64,000 bases of DNA, from contig CAZWRV010000020.1 in assembly GCA_964636325.1 (NCBI GenBank), forward strand, positions 1 to 64,000. The letters run 5' to 3'. Below, piece by piece: positions 27,684-37,200 of the stretch. Numbering within the stretch: the stretch's first letter is position 1; every line of letters starts with the position of its first letter. This DNA is from CAZWRV01 sp964636325. Lineage in GTDB: Bacteria; Verrucomicrobiota; Lentisphaeria; Victivallales; GWF2-50-93. The translations under genes and the position numbers were made by a program. The notes below the pieces were generated by a model. The model was not told the origin of the DNA. It ran no database searches and saw only the letters and a list, made by a program, of their open reading frames with translations.

Positions 27684-30600
27684 CTATTCGACAATGACGG
27701 CGCGGTAGTCCTTGGCGCGCACGTTGACCGCAGCCCAGAGCTGCCTGAGGAGCTCCTTCTTTACCAAAAGCGCGGGTTCGAACAGAGTCACCGGCAGAAA
27801 ATGTTTCGATTTCTTGCCGTCGTCGAAGTTGGCGCATTCCGGTATCTCGTCTTTCCCGAGAAGTTTCTTCGAGTCGAGCCAGAAGCCGATGTTGACATCC
27901 TGCTCTGTGGCGTTGACGAACCAGAGGATGGCCTTTGCGGGTTTAGTCTGCGAGCGGTAGATCGATACGAAAATTCCTTCCGGCTGAACGAAGTTGAATC
28001 CGACTTTCCCGCTGCCCTTTGTGGTCCATTCGCCGAGTTTCACATATTCCGAGTTGTTCCAGTACGGGAAGAATTCGGCCTGCTTCTCGGGATCCGTGAA
28101 TCCGACGGCGGCGTCCAGCTTCTTGAGAGTCTCGTCCCAGAACGCATGATCCATCGGCCTCAGCGCGTAGTCGTGGAGCAGGGCGCAGGCGAAGAGGCTG
28201 CGGTAGACCTTCTCGGCGAACATCGGGCCGACCGGCGGGCGCGCCCAGTCGGAGTCGAGCCGGGAGGGCAATGTGCCGCACCCCCAAATCGTCCTGAACC
28301 AGGTCAGGTCGGGCGTGAACTGGTCGAAGAAGGTTCCGTGCTCGGAGAAGATGTATGCCTGCCCTTCGATCGCCCATCCCATGTTTGCGAACGGCAGTTC
28401 GTGGAACCCCTTGAAGAAATAGAAGGGCGGCTTGCCGACCATCCAGCCCATCGTGTATAGGCGCTTGAGCAGGTTTCTTCGGGTGAAGACGTTGCAGGTC
28501 GGCTGGACATGGCCGTCGTCGCGGACGTACCCGAACGCGCCGGTGTCGAGCATCGTGAACCAGGAGATCGGGCCGTTGTCCCACATCGTGCCGTTGGTGT
28601 CGGCAAGCTCGACAAGCTTGCGGTGGAAGAAGAGGTAGTTGTCGACGAGATCGTCGTCGTAGCTGCACGGAGTCGCCTCGCTGAAGCATTCGGATTTGTC
28701 CCAGAGGAACATCCCGTTCAGGTTCCGCGCCTTTCCGACGCGTCCGTCACCTGTGTTGAAGTCCACGGCGCTGTCGCCATACCATTGCCCCTTGAAGGAA
28801 TCGGCGTCCGGGAGCGGCGCTCCGACGGCCTGGGCTGAGGAATACATGAGGATTGGGCCTTTCTGCGCCACTTTGTTTTCCTGCATGCCCTGCCATGCCG
28901 GGCAGCGGTCGGGATATTTTCCGGGATGCCGGAGGCAGTCCCCAATGGCCTTGTAGTCTTCGTCCTTCGGAAGATACCAGTTGTCGCCGCCGGTGCCGTA
29001 TAAGCGCCATCCGTAGGCGGCATGGAAGTAGTTGGCCTCGCCGCCTCCTGTGTAATCCCAGACCAGCCTGCGCCAGTTCGGGACTGCGGGCTTAGCGGGG
29101 AGGGGCATAATGGCAAAATTCAGCGTCCTGGGCTTTTCGATGGAGGCGGGGGCGTTCACGATCAGGAGGCGCAGGGAAAGCTTGCCGTCGCGGCGTTCGA
29201 TGATCTGGCATGACTTGGAGTCGTCGAGGAGCCAACCCTGATCGCTCGCGGCGCGGAACTGCAGCGCGTTGAATCCGTCGCCGACCGCGATGACGGGGAT
29301 GAAAGTCCCCTTGAAGCCGATCGGCCTGGCCATATAGCTGCCGCTCTCCCAAAGGACGCCGTCCTTGGCGGCAAGCTTGCATTCCGGGTCGCCGCCGTTC
29401 CTCATGATCACCATGTCGCCCGCCTTGTCCCAGAGGTCGAGAATGATCTCAAGATTCTCGATGTCCGCTTTCTTGCCCATGGGGTCAACTGTCATGGCTA
29501 CCCTGTAGAATCCGTCGTATTCGACGAGGGACTGGACGTGGATATTGAGGCCGGCCACGGCCCCTTCGGCGCTTATCTTCGCTTCGTAGCCGTCGGTTTC
29601 GGGAAGCTCCTCGAGCTTTTTGCGGGGGCAGTCCTTTGACATGAAGCTGTATTGGTCGTATTCAGGCGGGAATGCGCGGCCCTTGCCCTTCTCGATCTGC
29701 GCAGGCCCTTTCGCTGCCCACGTCTCAAATTTTCCGCCTGCCTTGGCGACGATACGCATTGGCGAGCGGATAAGATCCGTGCCCATGACTGTGATTCTGT
29801 CGGGCAGTCCGCCGTCGCCGACGGCGATCTCGGCGCAGCGCGTCCTGAGGACTCTGCCGTCGTATTCGATAGGCCGGAAAGGCGGGATGACCACGCGTTC
29901 CTTGCCGATGCTGTTGCCTTCCCATTCGTGCTTTTTCCTGACGAAGTCGACCTTCTTGGACGAGACGACCTTCTTGTCTTTGCCGATGAGTTCTATGTTT
30001 GCCGTGAACTCGCCTTCGAGAGGGCCGGGCTCGACAAGCACGTTCGCCGTCCTGTCCTTGATCGGGAATTCCGAGCTGAAAATGTCCTTGCCGCCCTGGC
30101 GCGGGGAAATCCGCAGGCGGAACTGCCCAGCGTTGCGGACTTCGTCGGGAAGGTCGCCGATGACGTCCAGGTCGACCTTGACCCTCGCCTTGCCGATGCG
30201 CGGATAATATGCGAACTGGGTCTTGTAGTCGCCCTTGGGACGGCTGCCCAGGTATGCCCCGTAGGTGCTGTCGTCAAAGGCCTTCGTGTGCCCGGCGAAG
30301 GCGGCGTCGTAGTTGTATACAGTCTTCTCCCCGGACTTTATCAGGATACCTAGCATGTTGCGCTTGGGGCCGTCGTCTATGTATGTGATTGGAAGATCCT
30401 TCGCCTGGAACGAGACAGGCTTGCCGGATTCAAGGCCCTGGCTCTTGCGGAATATCTCCTTGCCGTCGGCGTCGCTTATCGAAAGCGAGACGTCAAGCGC
30501 CCCGGACGAGGAAGTGCTGAACTCCGAGCTGAGCTGGCCGTGGATGATGTCTCCTATCCTGCTGAAATGGAACGAAGGCGCCTCCGGATCGAGGATGACC

Positions 30601-31313
30601 TTGTAGAAGGAGTCGAACTCGAGCCAGGTTTTTGCCTGCCAGCCGCCGAAAGAGTAGTCGACGGCGTTCCCGGTGACGACAAGCTGCATGAGCATTTCGA
30701 GGCCGTCCGCCTTGCCGATGTTGCCGGCGCCGTCGGCTCGCTTCATGGAGCTCAAAGGCCAGGCGATCTCCATCCACCACTCGCTCTTCTCGAAGCGCGA
30801 CTTGATCTGACAGCCGGAATTCCATAAAGGTTCAAAGCCCGGCATCCCGTTGTAGTACCAGGTGTCGGCGAAGATCCCGTAGACGTTCGCGGTCAGCTTG
30901 TAGAAGCCGAACCCCTGCTGGAGGGCGCGGGCTGCGCTGTGCGGCGTCACCTGGATCTCCGCATGGTCTCCGAACAGGAGCATGTTCTCAAGATCGTTGA
31001 ACTCCGCCGTCTTGCAGTCCGCCTTGAAGACGATCTCCTTGGGGATCGTCCGGTACATCGCCATGTAGAGGCATTGGTCGTCGTAGCCCAGATACCAGTT
31101 CGTGTTCAAGGTCTCCGGGTAGAGATCCTTGTAGTGGTAGTTCTGGAATCCGGTCACCTCGCTCGCATCCGCCCACTCCCCCTTGCCTATCACGCCGTCG
31201 ATCACTGGCGGTTTCTTCATCTTCGGTATCCTCATGACAGGCGCGGCAGGCGCCGCAAGGCAGCAGCAGAATGCGAAAGCGGCAAGGACTGCGGACATCA
31301 TGTGACTTTTCAT
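27684..31313 (-). CDS. Secreted CBM9-like / DUF6067-type glycoside hydrolase-like protein
   Basis: About 1209 residues from ATG 31313, which has GGGAGG eight bases upstream; an earlier in-frame ATG at 31343 has none. Signal peptide 1-24 (FCCCLAAPAAP). A CBM9-like domain occupies about 25-230 (PPVIDGVIGKGEWADASEV, YDDQCLYMAMYR). Beta-sandwich modules fill about 240-760. Residues about 780-1110 resemble the TIM barrel of DUF6067/GH123-like proteins (NWRRLVWDYTGGGEANYFHA, ADTNGTMWDNGPISWF). A beta domain closes the protein. Secretion plus CBM suggest it attacks or holds a polysaccharide outside the cytoplasm; catalytic residues are not assigned. The promoter at 31391-31364 is close to consensus. 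Confidence 0.75.
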   Translation of the reverse strand: MKSHMMSAVLAAFAFCCCLAAPAAPVMRIPKMKKPPVIDGVIGKGEWADASEVTGFQNYHYKDLYPETLNTNWYLGYDDQCLYMAMYRTIPKEIVFKADCKTAEFNDLENMLLFGDHAEIQVTPHSAARALQQGFGFYKLTANVYGIFADTWYYNGMPGFEPLWNSGCQIKSRFEKSEWWMEIAWPLSSMKRADGAGNIGKADGLEMLMQLVVTGNAVDYSFGGWQAKTWLEFDSFYKVILDPEAPSFHFSRIGDIIHGQLSSEFSTSSSGALDVSLSISDADGKEIFRKSQGLESGKPVSFQAKDLPITYIDDGPKRNMLGILIKSGEKTVYNYDAAFAGHTKAFDDSTYGAYLGSRPKGDYKTQFAYYPRIGKARVKVDLDVIGDLPDEVRNAGQFRLRISPRQGGKDIFSSEFPIKDRTANVLVEPGPLEGEFTANIELIGKDKKVVSSKKVDFVRKKHEWEGNSIGKERVVIPPFRPIEYDGRVLRTRCAEIAVGDGGLPDRITVMGTDLIRSPMRIVAKAGGKFETWAAKGPAQIEKGKGRAFPPEYDQYSFMSKDCPRKKLEELPETDGYEAKISAEGAVAGLNIHVQSLVEYDGFYRVAMTVDPMGKKADIENLEIILDLWDKAGDMVIMRNGGDPECKLAAKDGVLWESGSYMARPIGFKGTFIPVIAVGDGFNALQFRAASDQGWLLDDSKSCQIIERRDGKLSLRLLIVNAPASIEKPRTLNFAIMPLPAKPAVPNWRRLVWDYTGGGEANYFHAAYGWRLYGTGGDNWYLPKDEDYKAIGDCLRHPGKYPDRCPAWQGMQENKVAQKGPILMYSSAQAVGAPLPDADSFKGQWYGDSAVDFNTGDGRVGKARNLNGMFLWDKSECFSEATPCSYDDDLVDNYLFFHRKLVELADTNGTMWDNGPISWFTMLDTGAFGYVRDDGHVQPTCNVFTRRNLLKRLYTMGWMVGKPPFYFFKGFHELPFANMGWAIEGQAYIFSEHGTFFDQFTPDLTWFRTIWGCGTLPSRLDSDWARPPVGPMFAEKVYRSLFACALLHDYALRPMDHAFWDETLKKLDAAVGFTDPEKQAEFFPYWNNSEYVKLGEWTTKGSGKVGFNFVQPEGIFVSIYRSQTKPAKAILWFVNATEQDVNIGFWLDSKKLLGKDEIPECANFDDGKKSKHFLPVTLFEPALLVKKELLRQLWAAVNVRAKDYRAVIVE

Positions 31314-31363
31314 CGGCGTACCTCCCAGTCTGCGAAGTGTCAAGTTTCGGCGCTTTGGATGTT

Positions 31364-31391
31364 ATAATAACAATGATAATGTTAAAGTCAA
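31364..31391 (-). promoter_or_regulatory. Sigma70-like promoter upstream of the DUF6067-type gene
   Basis: Minus strand TTGACT (31391-31386), 16-base spacer, TATTAT (31369-31364). The spacer is AT-rich with TTATCATTGTTAT words similar to the palindrome between the divergent genes near 6.2 kb, which may mark a common regulator site. Confidence 0.5.
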
Positions 31392-31436
31392 GCGGGCGCG
31401 CATTATTTCCTGTTAAAATCCTGAGGAGATGGAGTT

Positions 31437-32630
31437 TCATGCCAGCATCGCCAGATCTGAACTCACCGTCAGGCCTCTCGTGTCGAGAAGGTTGATGAAC
31501 CCGCATCTTGCGCCCTCCGGGAAATCGGCTGACGCCAGATTGTAGTGCGTATCCAGTTGGGCGGGAATGACTTCCCATCTGCGGCTCGGCCAGTCGGGAT
31601 TGTCCGAGGTTGTGTAAAGTAGTTCCGCGCGGACGACGGGACAGCCTTCAGCCCCCGTGAATTTCGCGGATATCGTGCGGCCCTCAAGCTTCTGTGAAAC
31701 GATACTTGCCAAAGGCTGGCCGCCGCGCAGACTATGATCCATGAAGGCGAGTATTTCGGGCGGATTTTCACCCGGTCCGCCGTGTCCGTGCGGCATTCGC
31801 AATGTCATGCAAAGCGAGCTTCCTGCCTGGACAAGGCGCGCCGAGCCGAACCAGCTTTCAGGCCAGTAGGCGAAGTCGTTCGTCCCGTTCACCCATAGGA
31901 ACGGGCATCGGGCGTCGGCAAGATGCGTGGACGGTTCCCACAGTCCGATCCAGCGTGCGGCGGCTTCTGCCCCCATCCTGTCGAATTCACCGTCCCTTTT
32001 CCAGCAGGAGTCCCGGTGTATGAATCCGCAGCCGTAGACCGGCGCGGCGGCCTTGAACCTCACATCGGCGGCCGCGGCAAGGCATGTGAGCCAGCCGCCC
32101 CAGGAAACTCCGGTGATGCCGATTTTGTTCTTCTGCACCCGCGGATCGTCCTGCATGATGTTTACGGCGAGGAGAATCGCGGCCAGTGCGTGGTAGGGCC
32201 ATTGCGTTTCCGCGGCTCCGGGCGCGTTTGAGAACGGCGAGAGCTTTTCGGTTTCAGGAAATTTGCCGGCGTTTCCGGTCGGCCCGGCATGCTCGTGAAA
32301 ATCCCACTCGCTGTATTTGCCCGACGGGACATGGCCGTTGAGGTCCATCGCTATCGCGGCGTAACCTCTTCCTTTCCAGAGCCTTGCCCAGTCATCGAAG
32401 GCGCTTCCGCCGCCGCCGTGCACGAGCACGATTCCGGGAACCGGATTATCGGCGTCCGCCCCCTCTGGAAACCCGCGGAGCGCGAACACGCGCGAGGGCC
32501 GCCCTCTCCAAGGGACGCTTTCGTAGAAAAAGGATTCGACGCCGTCGCGGTCCCATCCGGGCGCCGGGAAAATGCGCGGAGCTGGAGAATGGGTAATTTC
32601 CCTGAACAGATATTTGAGCTTGTGCGTCAT
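31437..32630 (-). CDS. Alpha/beta hydrolase (acetyl-xylan-esterase / dienelactone-hydrolase-like)
   Basis: About 397 residues, no signal peptide. The fold markers are present: oxyanion region GIVLVHGGGGSAFDDWARLW, nucleophile elbow GVSWGGW (GxSxG), acid strand LWVNGTNDFAYW and catalytic His in RMPHGHGG. All three triad residues appear intact. It probably de-esterifies sugar or small polyol esters in the cytoplasm. It stands upstream of the DUF6067 gene on the same strand. The ribosome site is weak. A C-terminal extension of about 100 residues adds beta structure. Confidence 0.8.
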   Translation of the reverse strand: MTHKLKYLFREITHSPAPRIFPAPGWDRDGVESFFYESVPWRGRPSRVFALRGFPEGADADNPVPGIVLVHGGGGSAFDDWARLWKGRGYAAIAMDLNGHVPSGKYSEWDFHEHAGPTGNAGKFPETEKLSPFSNAPGAAETQWPYHALAAILLAVNIMQDDPRVQKNKIGITGVSWGGWLTCLAAAADVRFKAAAPVYGCGFIHRDSCWKRDGEFDRMGAEAAARWIGLWEPSTHLADARCPFLWVNGTNDFAYWPESWFGSARLVQAGSSLCMTLRMPHGHGGPGENPPEILAFMDHSLRGGQPLASIVSQKLEGRTISAKFTGAEGCPVVRAELLYTTSDNPDWPSRRWEVIPAQLDTHYNLASADFPEGARCGFINLLDTRGLTVSSDLAMLA

Positions 32631-32679
32631 GGCCGTGATATTGCTCCATCATGGGAAATTATGCAGAATGTCTTTTCAT

Positions 32680-32835
32680 ATTTTAAATTTCAAATCACAA
32701 ACTCCAAATTCCAAATAAATCTCAAGTCGCAATAATCAAAATCCAAAGTAAGTTTGCGTTGTTTTGAACTTTGGTATTTGAATTCTTTTGGCATTTGGCT
32801 GTTGGTGCTTGGAATTTCGGGTGGCGGACGAAGCG
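32680..32835. repeat. Imperfect A/T-rich palindrome of CAAATTCCAAA words
   Basis: The left half holds runs such as CAAACTCCAAATTCCAAAT and the right half their complements (TTTGGTATTTG, TTTGGCATTTGG, TTGGAATTT), so the 150-base spacer could fold into a long imperfect stem. It separates the epimerase-like and alpha/beta-hydrolase genes. No gene is seen in it. Confidence 0.55.
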
Positions 32836-32839
32836 CGTC

Positions 32840-33688
32840 CTATTTCAATCCATGCTTCGCCTGCAGGGCGCGTATGAACCTTATCCCTTCGCGGACGAGC
32901 GTGTCGCCGTCCGGAGCGAGCTGCCGCCAGACCCAGGTGTTCATGTTGCCGGTGCAGTCGACGAAGGATTCCAGCGCGACATGACCCTGGTAGTCAATCT
33001 CGGCCAGCGCGCGGAAAATGTCGTCCCATCTGACGAGCCCAGTGCCAGGGATGCCCCTGTCGTTCTCGCAGAGATGGTAATGGATTAGCTTCTTGCCCGC
33101 CAGTTTCGTCGCCTCGTAGAAGCTCTTCTCCTCGATGTTCATGTGGTATGTGTCGAGATGGATCATCACGTTGTCGCGCCCTATGAGATCCATCAGGTGG
33201 AGCGCCTGCTCGCAGGTGTTGACAAGGTATGTCTCATAGCGGTTGACCGGTTCGATGCCTACGGCGACGCCGAGCTCTGCCGCGTAGTCCGCCACTTCCC
33301 TTAGGCACTGCGCCGAGAAGTTCCAGTCCTTTTTAGGGGGCCTCCCCTGCGCCTGCTTGACGTGCTGAGAGTAGATGACCCCAGAAAAGCTTTTCGCACC
33401 GATGTCATGCGTCGCCTTGACGCATTTCTTGAGGTATGAGACGCCTTTCTTGCGAGTCGCGGCGTCGGGGCTGGTGATGTCCGTGCCCTTAAGAAGGACG
33501 GTCGAAGTGACCGAATCGATCCCGGCCTTTTCAAGCCTCTTCCTGACGGCCGGCGGATCGAAGGTCTCCAGGCACATCAGCGGGATTTCTATGAAGTCCA
33601 GCTTCAGCTTCTTCACTCTGTCGATGAGGTGCAAGGTGTCGTTCGACCACTGCTTGCACCAGGCGTAGGCGTGGATTCCAACCTTCAT
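32840..33688 (-). CDS. Sugar epimerase/isomerase-like TIM barrel (xylose-isomerase-like superfamily)
   Basis: About 282 residues. ATG 33688 is chosen over a TTG at 33697; AGGAG lies about ten bases upstream. The metal and catalytic residues of the D-tagatose/D-psicose 3-epimerase group are in place: Glu in GIEPVNRYETYLVNT, Asp and His in MIHLDTYHMNIEE, His in HYHLCENDRG, Glu in HVALESFVD. It likely interconverts free ketoses or a related sugar in the cytoplasm. It is the most upstream member of the minus-strand group 33.7-25.2 kb. Confidence 0.85.
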   Translation of the reverse strand: MKVGIHAYAWCKQWSNDTLHLIDRVKKLKLDFIEIPLMCLETFDPPAVRKRLEKAGIDSVTSTVLLKGTDITSPDAATRKKGVSYLKKCVKATHDIGAKSFSGVIYSQHVKQAQGRPPKKDWNFSAQCLREVADYAAELGVAVGIEPVNRYETYLVNTCEQALHLMDLIGRDNVMIHLDTYHMNIEEKSFYEATKLAGKKLIHYHLCENDRGIPGTGLVRWDDIFRALAEIDYQGHVALESFVDCTGNMNTWVWRQLAPDGDTLVREGIRFIRALQAKHGLK

Positions 33689-33697
33689 CTGCTTCAA

Positions 33698-34256
33698 GCT
33701 CCTATTTGATTTCAGATTTCCTGAACCGCTCCTTTAAAGTGGCAAAAACGCTGGGGAAATATAAACGATTCCGTTTATGTTCCTATCGGTGAATTTCTTG
33801 AAAGTTATTGATTTTTCCGGCGCGGGAGAACCTGTCACGCAGTCCCGGAAGTGAGAATTCCAGTCTCTAATGCAGCAGATGGATTTCGCCGGCCTCCGTG
33901 ATATCCAATGCGACATGAAGTCCGTTATCGCAGATGTCCAGGCGCTCTTTAATCGGATTTTGCGCGCCATGTTCGAAATTTTACCTGACTATTGAAACTC
34001 GATTGCCCTTTTAATATCCGCCGTCCGGCGGATGGAGGGGGTGAATTCCATATCGACCGTCTTCTCGGAGGCGGGAACACCCGCCGTCCGGCGGAATAGA
34101 ATTCCATCCTCCGTCGAGTATCCGATCGAGAAAGCTAAGAGGTTCACAGGCGGGCACTCTCCGAGACTTAAGCAGCTTGCGGCTTCCGGGCGCAAAGGGC
34201 AATCTCAAAGCATCCGCAGGCATCTTTTTCTGTTTCTTGCGCCAGGAGATCGCAAA
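33698..34256. other. Gene-free spacer with a possible alpha-galactosidase-like remnant and GC palindromes
   Basis: On the minus strand about 33985-33880 one frame reads a convincing N-terminal protein segment (RLDICDNGLHVALDITEAGE, then IHLLH) that stops at once at TAG; it resembles starts of alpha-galactosidase-like proteins and may be a remnant. Palindromes with the core CCGCCGTCCGGCGG occur at about 34018-34034 and 34081-34095, each next to GAATTCCAT; a related unit lies at about 57703-57726. Confidence 0.35.
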
Positions 34257-37200
34257 CTACTCCAATGCGAACGGGATGCTGTGCGTCGGATCGGAGAACA
34301 TCAGCCCGACCGGCCAGTAGACCTTGAAGTCCTGTTCTCGGCCCCATGCGTTGATGCCGTCGAAGGCCACGCCGATGCGGAGGATTTCGCCCGGTTTGCC
34401 GGTGGAGGGGAGGTTGCATGTGGCGGAGCGTTCCGGCACGGAGGTAAGTCCGCCTTTGAGGCGTATTTCCTTGAGCGGGATCTTGGCCATGAGCGCGTAG
34501 CCTGCCTTTCCGGCGAAGGAAATTCCGCATGCCTCCGCCAGCTGCCTGCCGAGCGGATTTTCCGCGAGGCTCGCATATTTCCTTGCCCAGATGTTCGTGT
34601 CTGGAAGCGGATAATTGGCGCTCCACTCCTTGCCTTCGAGGTTGTGGAAACGGTATTTGAAGAGGGCGGGCCTTCCGTCCTTTAGGAATCCGAGTCCGAA
34701 CTGCTCCTCTTCGATCCAGAATTCGATCCCGTCGTAAGCCCACATCATGCCGGGCTGGGCGGCGTCGAAGTGCTGCGTGTCGTCGGTGCAGACGAAATAC
34801 CCGTAGAGGTTTTCGCCGTCGTGGGCGACGGCGCCGATCGCGGTGCCGGCCCTGAATGTGGATAGGAGATCGTCGGGGTGGCTTCTGGCGAAGGTCGGCG
34901 TCGGCAGCGCGAGGATCTGCGGGACTATTCCGTTTTTCTCCCAGGCGGCCCAGTCGCCGTCGACGGGGAGCGGCGCGGTCCTGGGAAGCGGCAGCGGCGG
35001 TGCGGCGGCAGAGGCTGAGTTCAGGCGGTCGGCGACGGGAGCGGGCCCGGTCGGCGCGCCCTTGCCGTCCCATTCGAAGGACTCGTCCGACTTGCGGTAT
35101 GTGTCGGTTCCGTCCAGGACGATCCTTGTGAAGCGTCCGATCGCGTCGTCCTCGATCCACGCGCCGGGCCTGCCGTCGGGCCGCATGTAGGTGCGGAGTC
35201 CGTAGCAGATGTCCACGAAGCCCATCTGCCAGTTGCTCGGCCATGCCCAGTTGCCGGTGGCGACGCGCAGGCCGTCGGAGTCGAAGACGTCCGTCTGGCC
35301 GCCGAAGTCCTTGGGCACGAAGAACCAGGCGTTCTTGCCGTCGTTTATGACGTCCATGGCCGTGGAGTTGCCGCCGGAGCTGAGTGAGAACCAGGCGGCC
35401 GTGCCGTCGGGCCGGCACTTGCCGGCGCCGGTCGCGCTGGCGCCCCATGCCGGCACCATCTTGTTGTGCAGCTTCGTCACTCCGGTGAAATATATCTCGT
35501 CGGTCATGCGGTCGATCGCGAAGCGCGAGTTGTGTGTGAGTCCTCCGGCCAGCGGTCCCTCGTCGGATCCGATTATTCTTGCCGCCGCCCCGTCGAACTG
35601 CGGGCAGCCGTTGGCGTCCAAGCCCTTGAATGGCAATATCTTGAAGCGCAGAGCATAGCCGCCCTTCGGATTTCCTGGACCGGGCATCACGAGGTCTCCG
35701 GCCTTGTTGAATCCGGCCACGCTGTATGTCCAGGCCCCCGGCTGGCGGAATTCCCCGGCATAACGGGGCTGCGCCGGGTCGGATACGTCCACGAACGCCA
35801 GGCGGCAGAAGCCGACCTTCTCCTCCTTGCCGTCCTTCATTAAGGTTTCGCCGGCGGTTGGCTGGTAGCTGACTATGAATGGCTTTCCGCCGAGGACTAC
35901 GCCCTGCGACATGCTCGCCTTGAGTTCGGGACGGGCGGGGCCTTCCGCGATCCTAGTCCAAGCGCCGGTAGCCGGATCGACGCGGAAGACCGTGCACTTG
36001 AAGCAGTAGACATATTCCGGCTTTGAGGGATGTGGGACTGCGGCGTCCATGAAGTTGCTTTCGGCGGTGAACGCGACCTGCGCGTTGTCAGGCCATATCG
36101 CGCGGATGCGGCCGGCTTCGCTGACGAGGAGTTTTCCATCAGGGAGGAACGCGACGCCGCGCGGATCGAGGAAAGTGTTGCCGTTGACAAGAGGCCATTT
36201 GTCGTGGGGGAGGTCCTGGCCGAGGACCTTGGCGACCTGGCCGGTCTTGGTGTCGAGTATGGCTATTCGTGCGGACTCTCGGTCGCATATCGCCAGCCTG
36301 GCCGCCGTCGCCGCAAGATAGCGCGGGGCTTTTAGGCCGGTCGGAAATCTTCTGTCCGGCTGTCCGTCCTGTTTCAGGCTGACGACGTCGGTTCCGGAGA
36401 TTGCCCACAGTGTCCCGGCATCGTCGGAGGCGAGGTCTCGGACTCCGGCGAGCCTCCAGTCGCCGATCTTTGCGCCTGTCTTCAGATCCATGACGCGCAC
36501 AATATCCGGTCCGGGCAGCGCGACATGGACCTTGCCGCCGAGGACGGCCAGGCCCGCGGGGAACTTGAAGCCCTCGGCCAGTTTTTCGCCGTCGGCAAGG
36601 ATGGGATATTTTTCGGCGCCGTTCGCCATGGGGATGCGTTCGCCCTCCAGGGAAATTCGCGAGACGCCGTTCTGTATTCCGGCGACAAAGACGTCGCCGG
36701 CGAATGCGATCGCCCAGATGTCCTTCTCGGCCAGGTTCACTCCGGCATATGACTGTCCGCTGGCGGCATGGAAACGGAGCGGGATGCCGGCCTCGTCGTA
36801 GACGGTCGCGGCGACGAATCGGCCGTCCGGCATGGCGGCCAGGCGTTCTGGGTTGTCGCAGTTGTATGTGCCCAGCGGGTTTCCGTTGTCGCCGAAGTTG
36901 CCGTCGTCAAGGACGCGGACGTCATGGGTGGCGAAGCGGACCTGATATTCGCCCTCGGGTGACGGCTGGCCTGCGTCGTCGCGTCCGTCCCACCACAATT
37001 CCCTGACTCCGGCTGCGTCGGATACGAGCATCCTCACCAGGGTTCCGTCCTCCTTGTAGATTCCGGCTGACTGCCGCGGCCCCTTGTCGTGCGGCAGCTT
37101 GACGGGTATCTTGCGCCAGCCGTCCGCCGGAACCGGTTCCGGATACTTGTATGCGCCTACGTTGTTGACATCGAATGCGTTGCCGTCGCGGTCGGCGGCG

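Noticed and set aside
34168..35448. 426-codon Arg-rich frame overlapping the propeller protein O
   Set aside because: Arg/Pro/Gly-rich text typical of an out-of-frame read of a GC-rich gene; the other frame has clear CBM9-like sequence.
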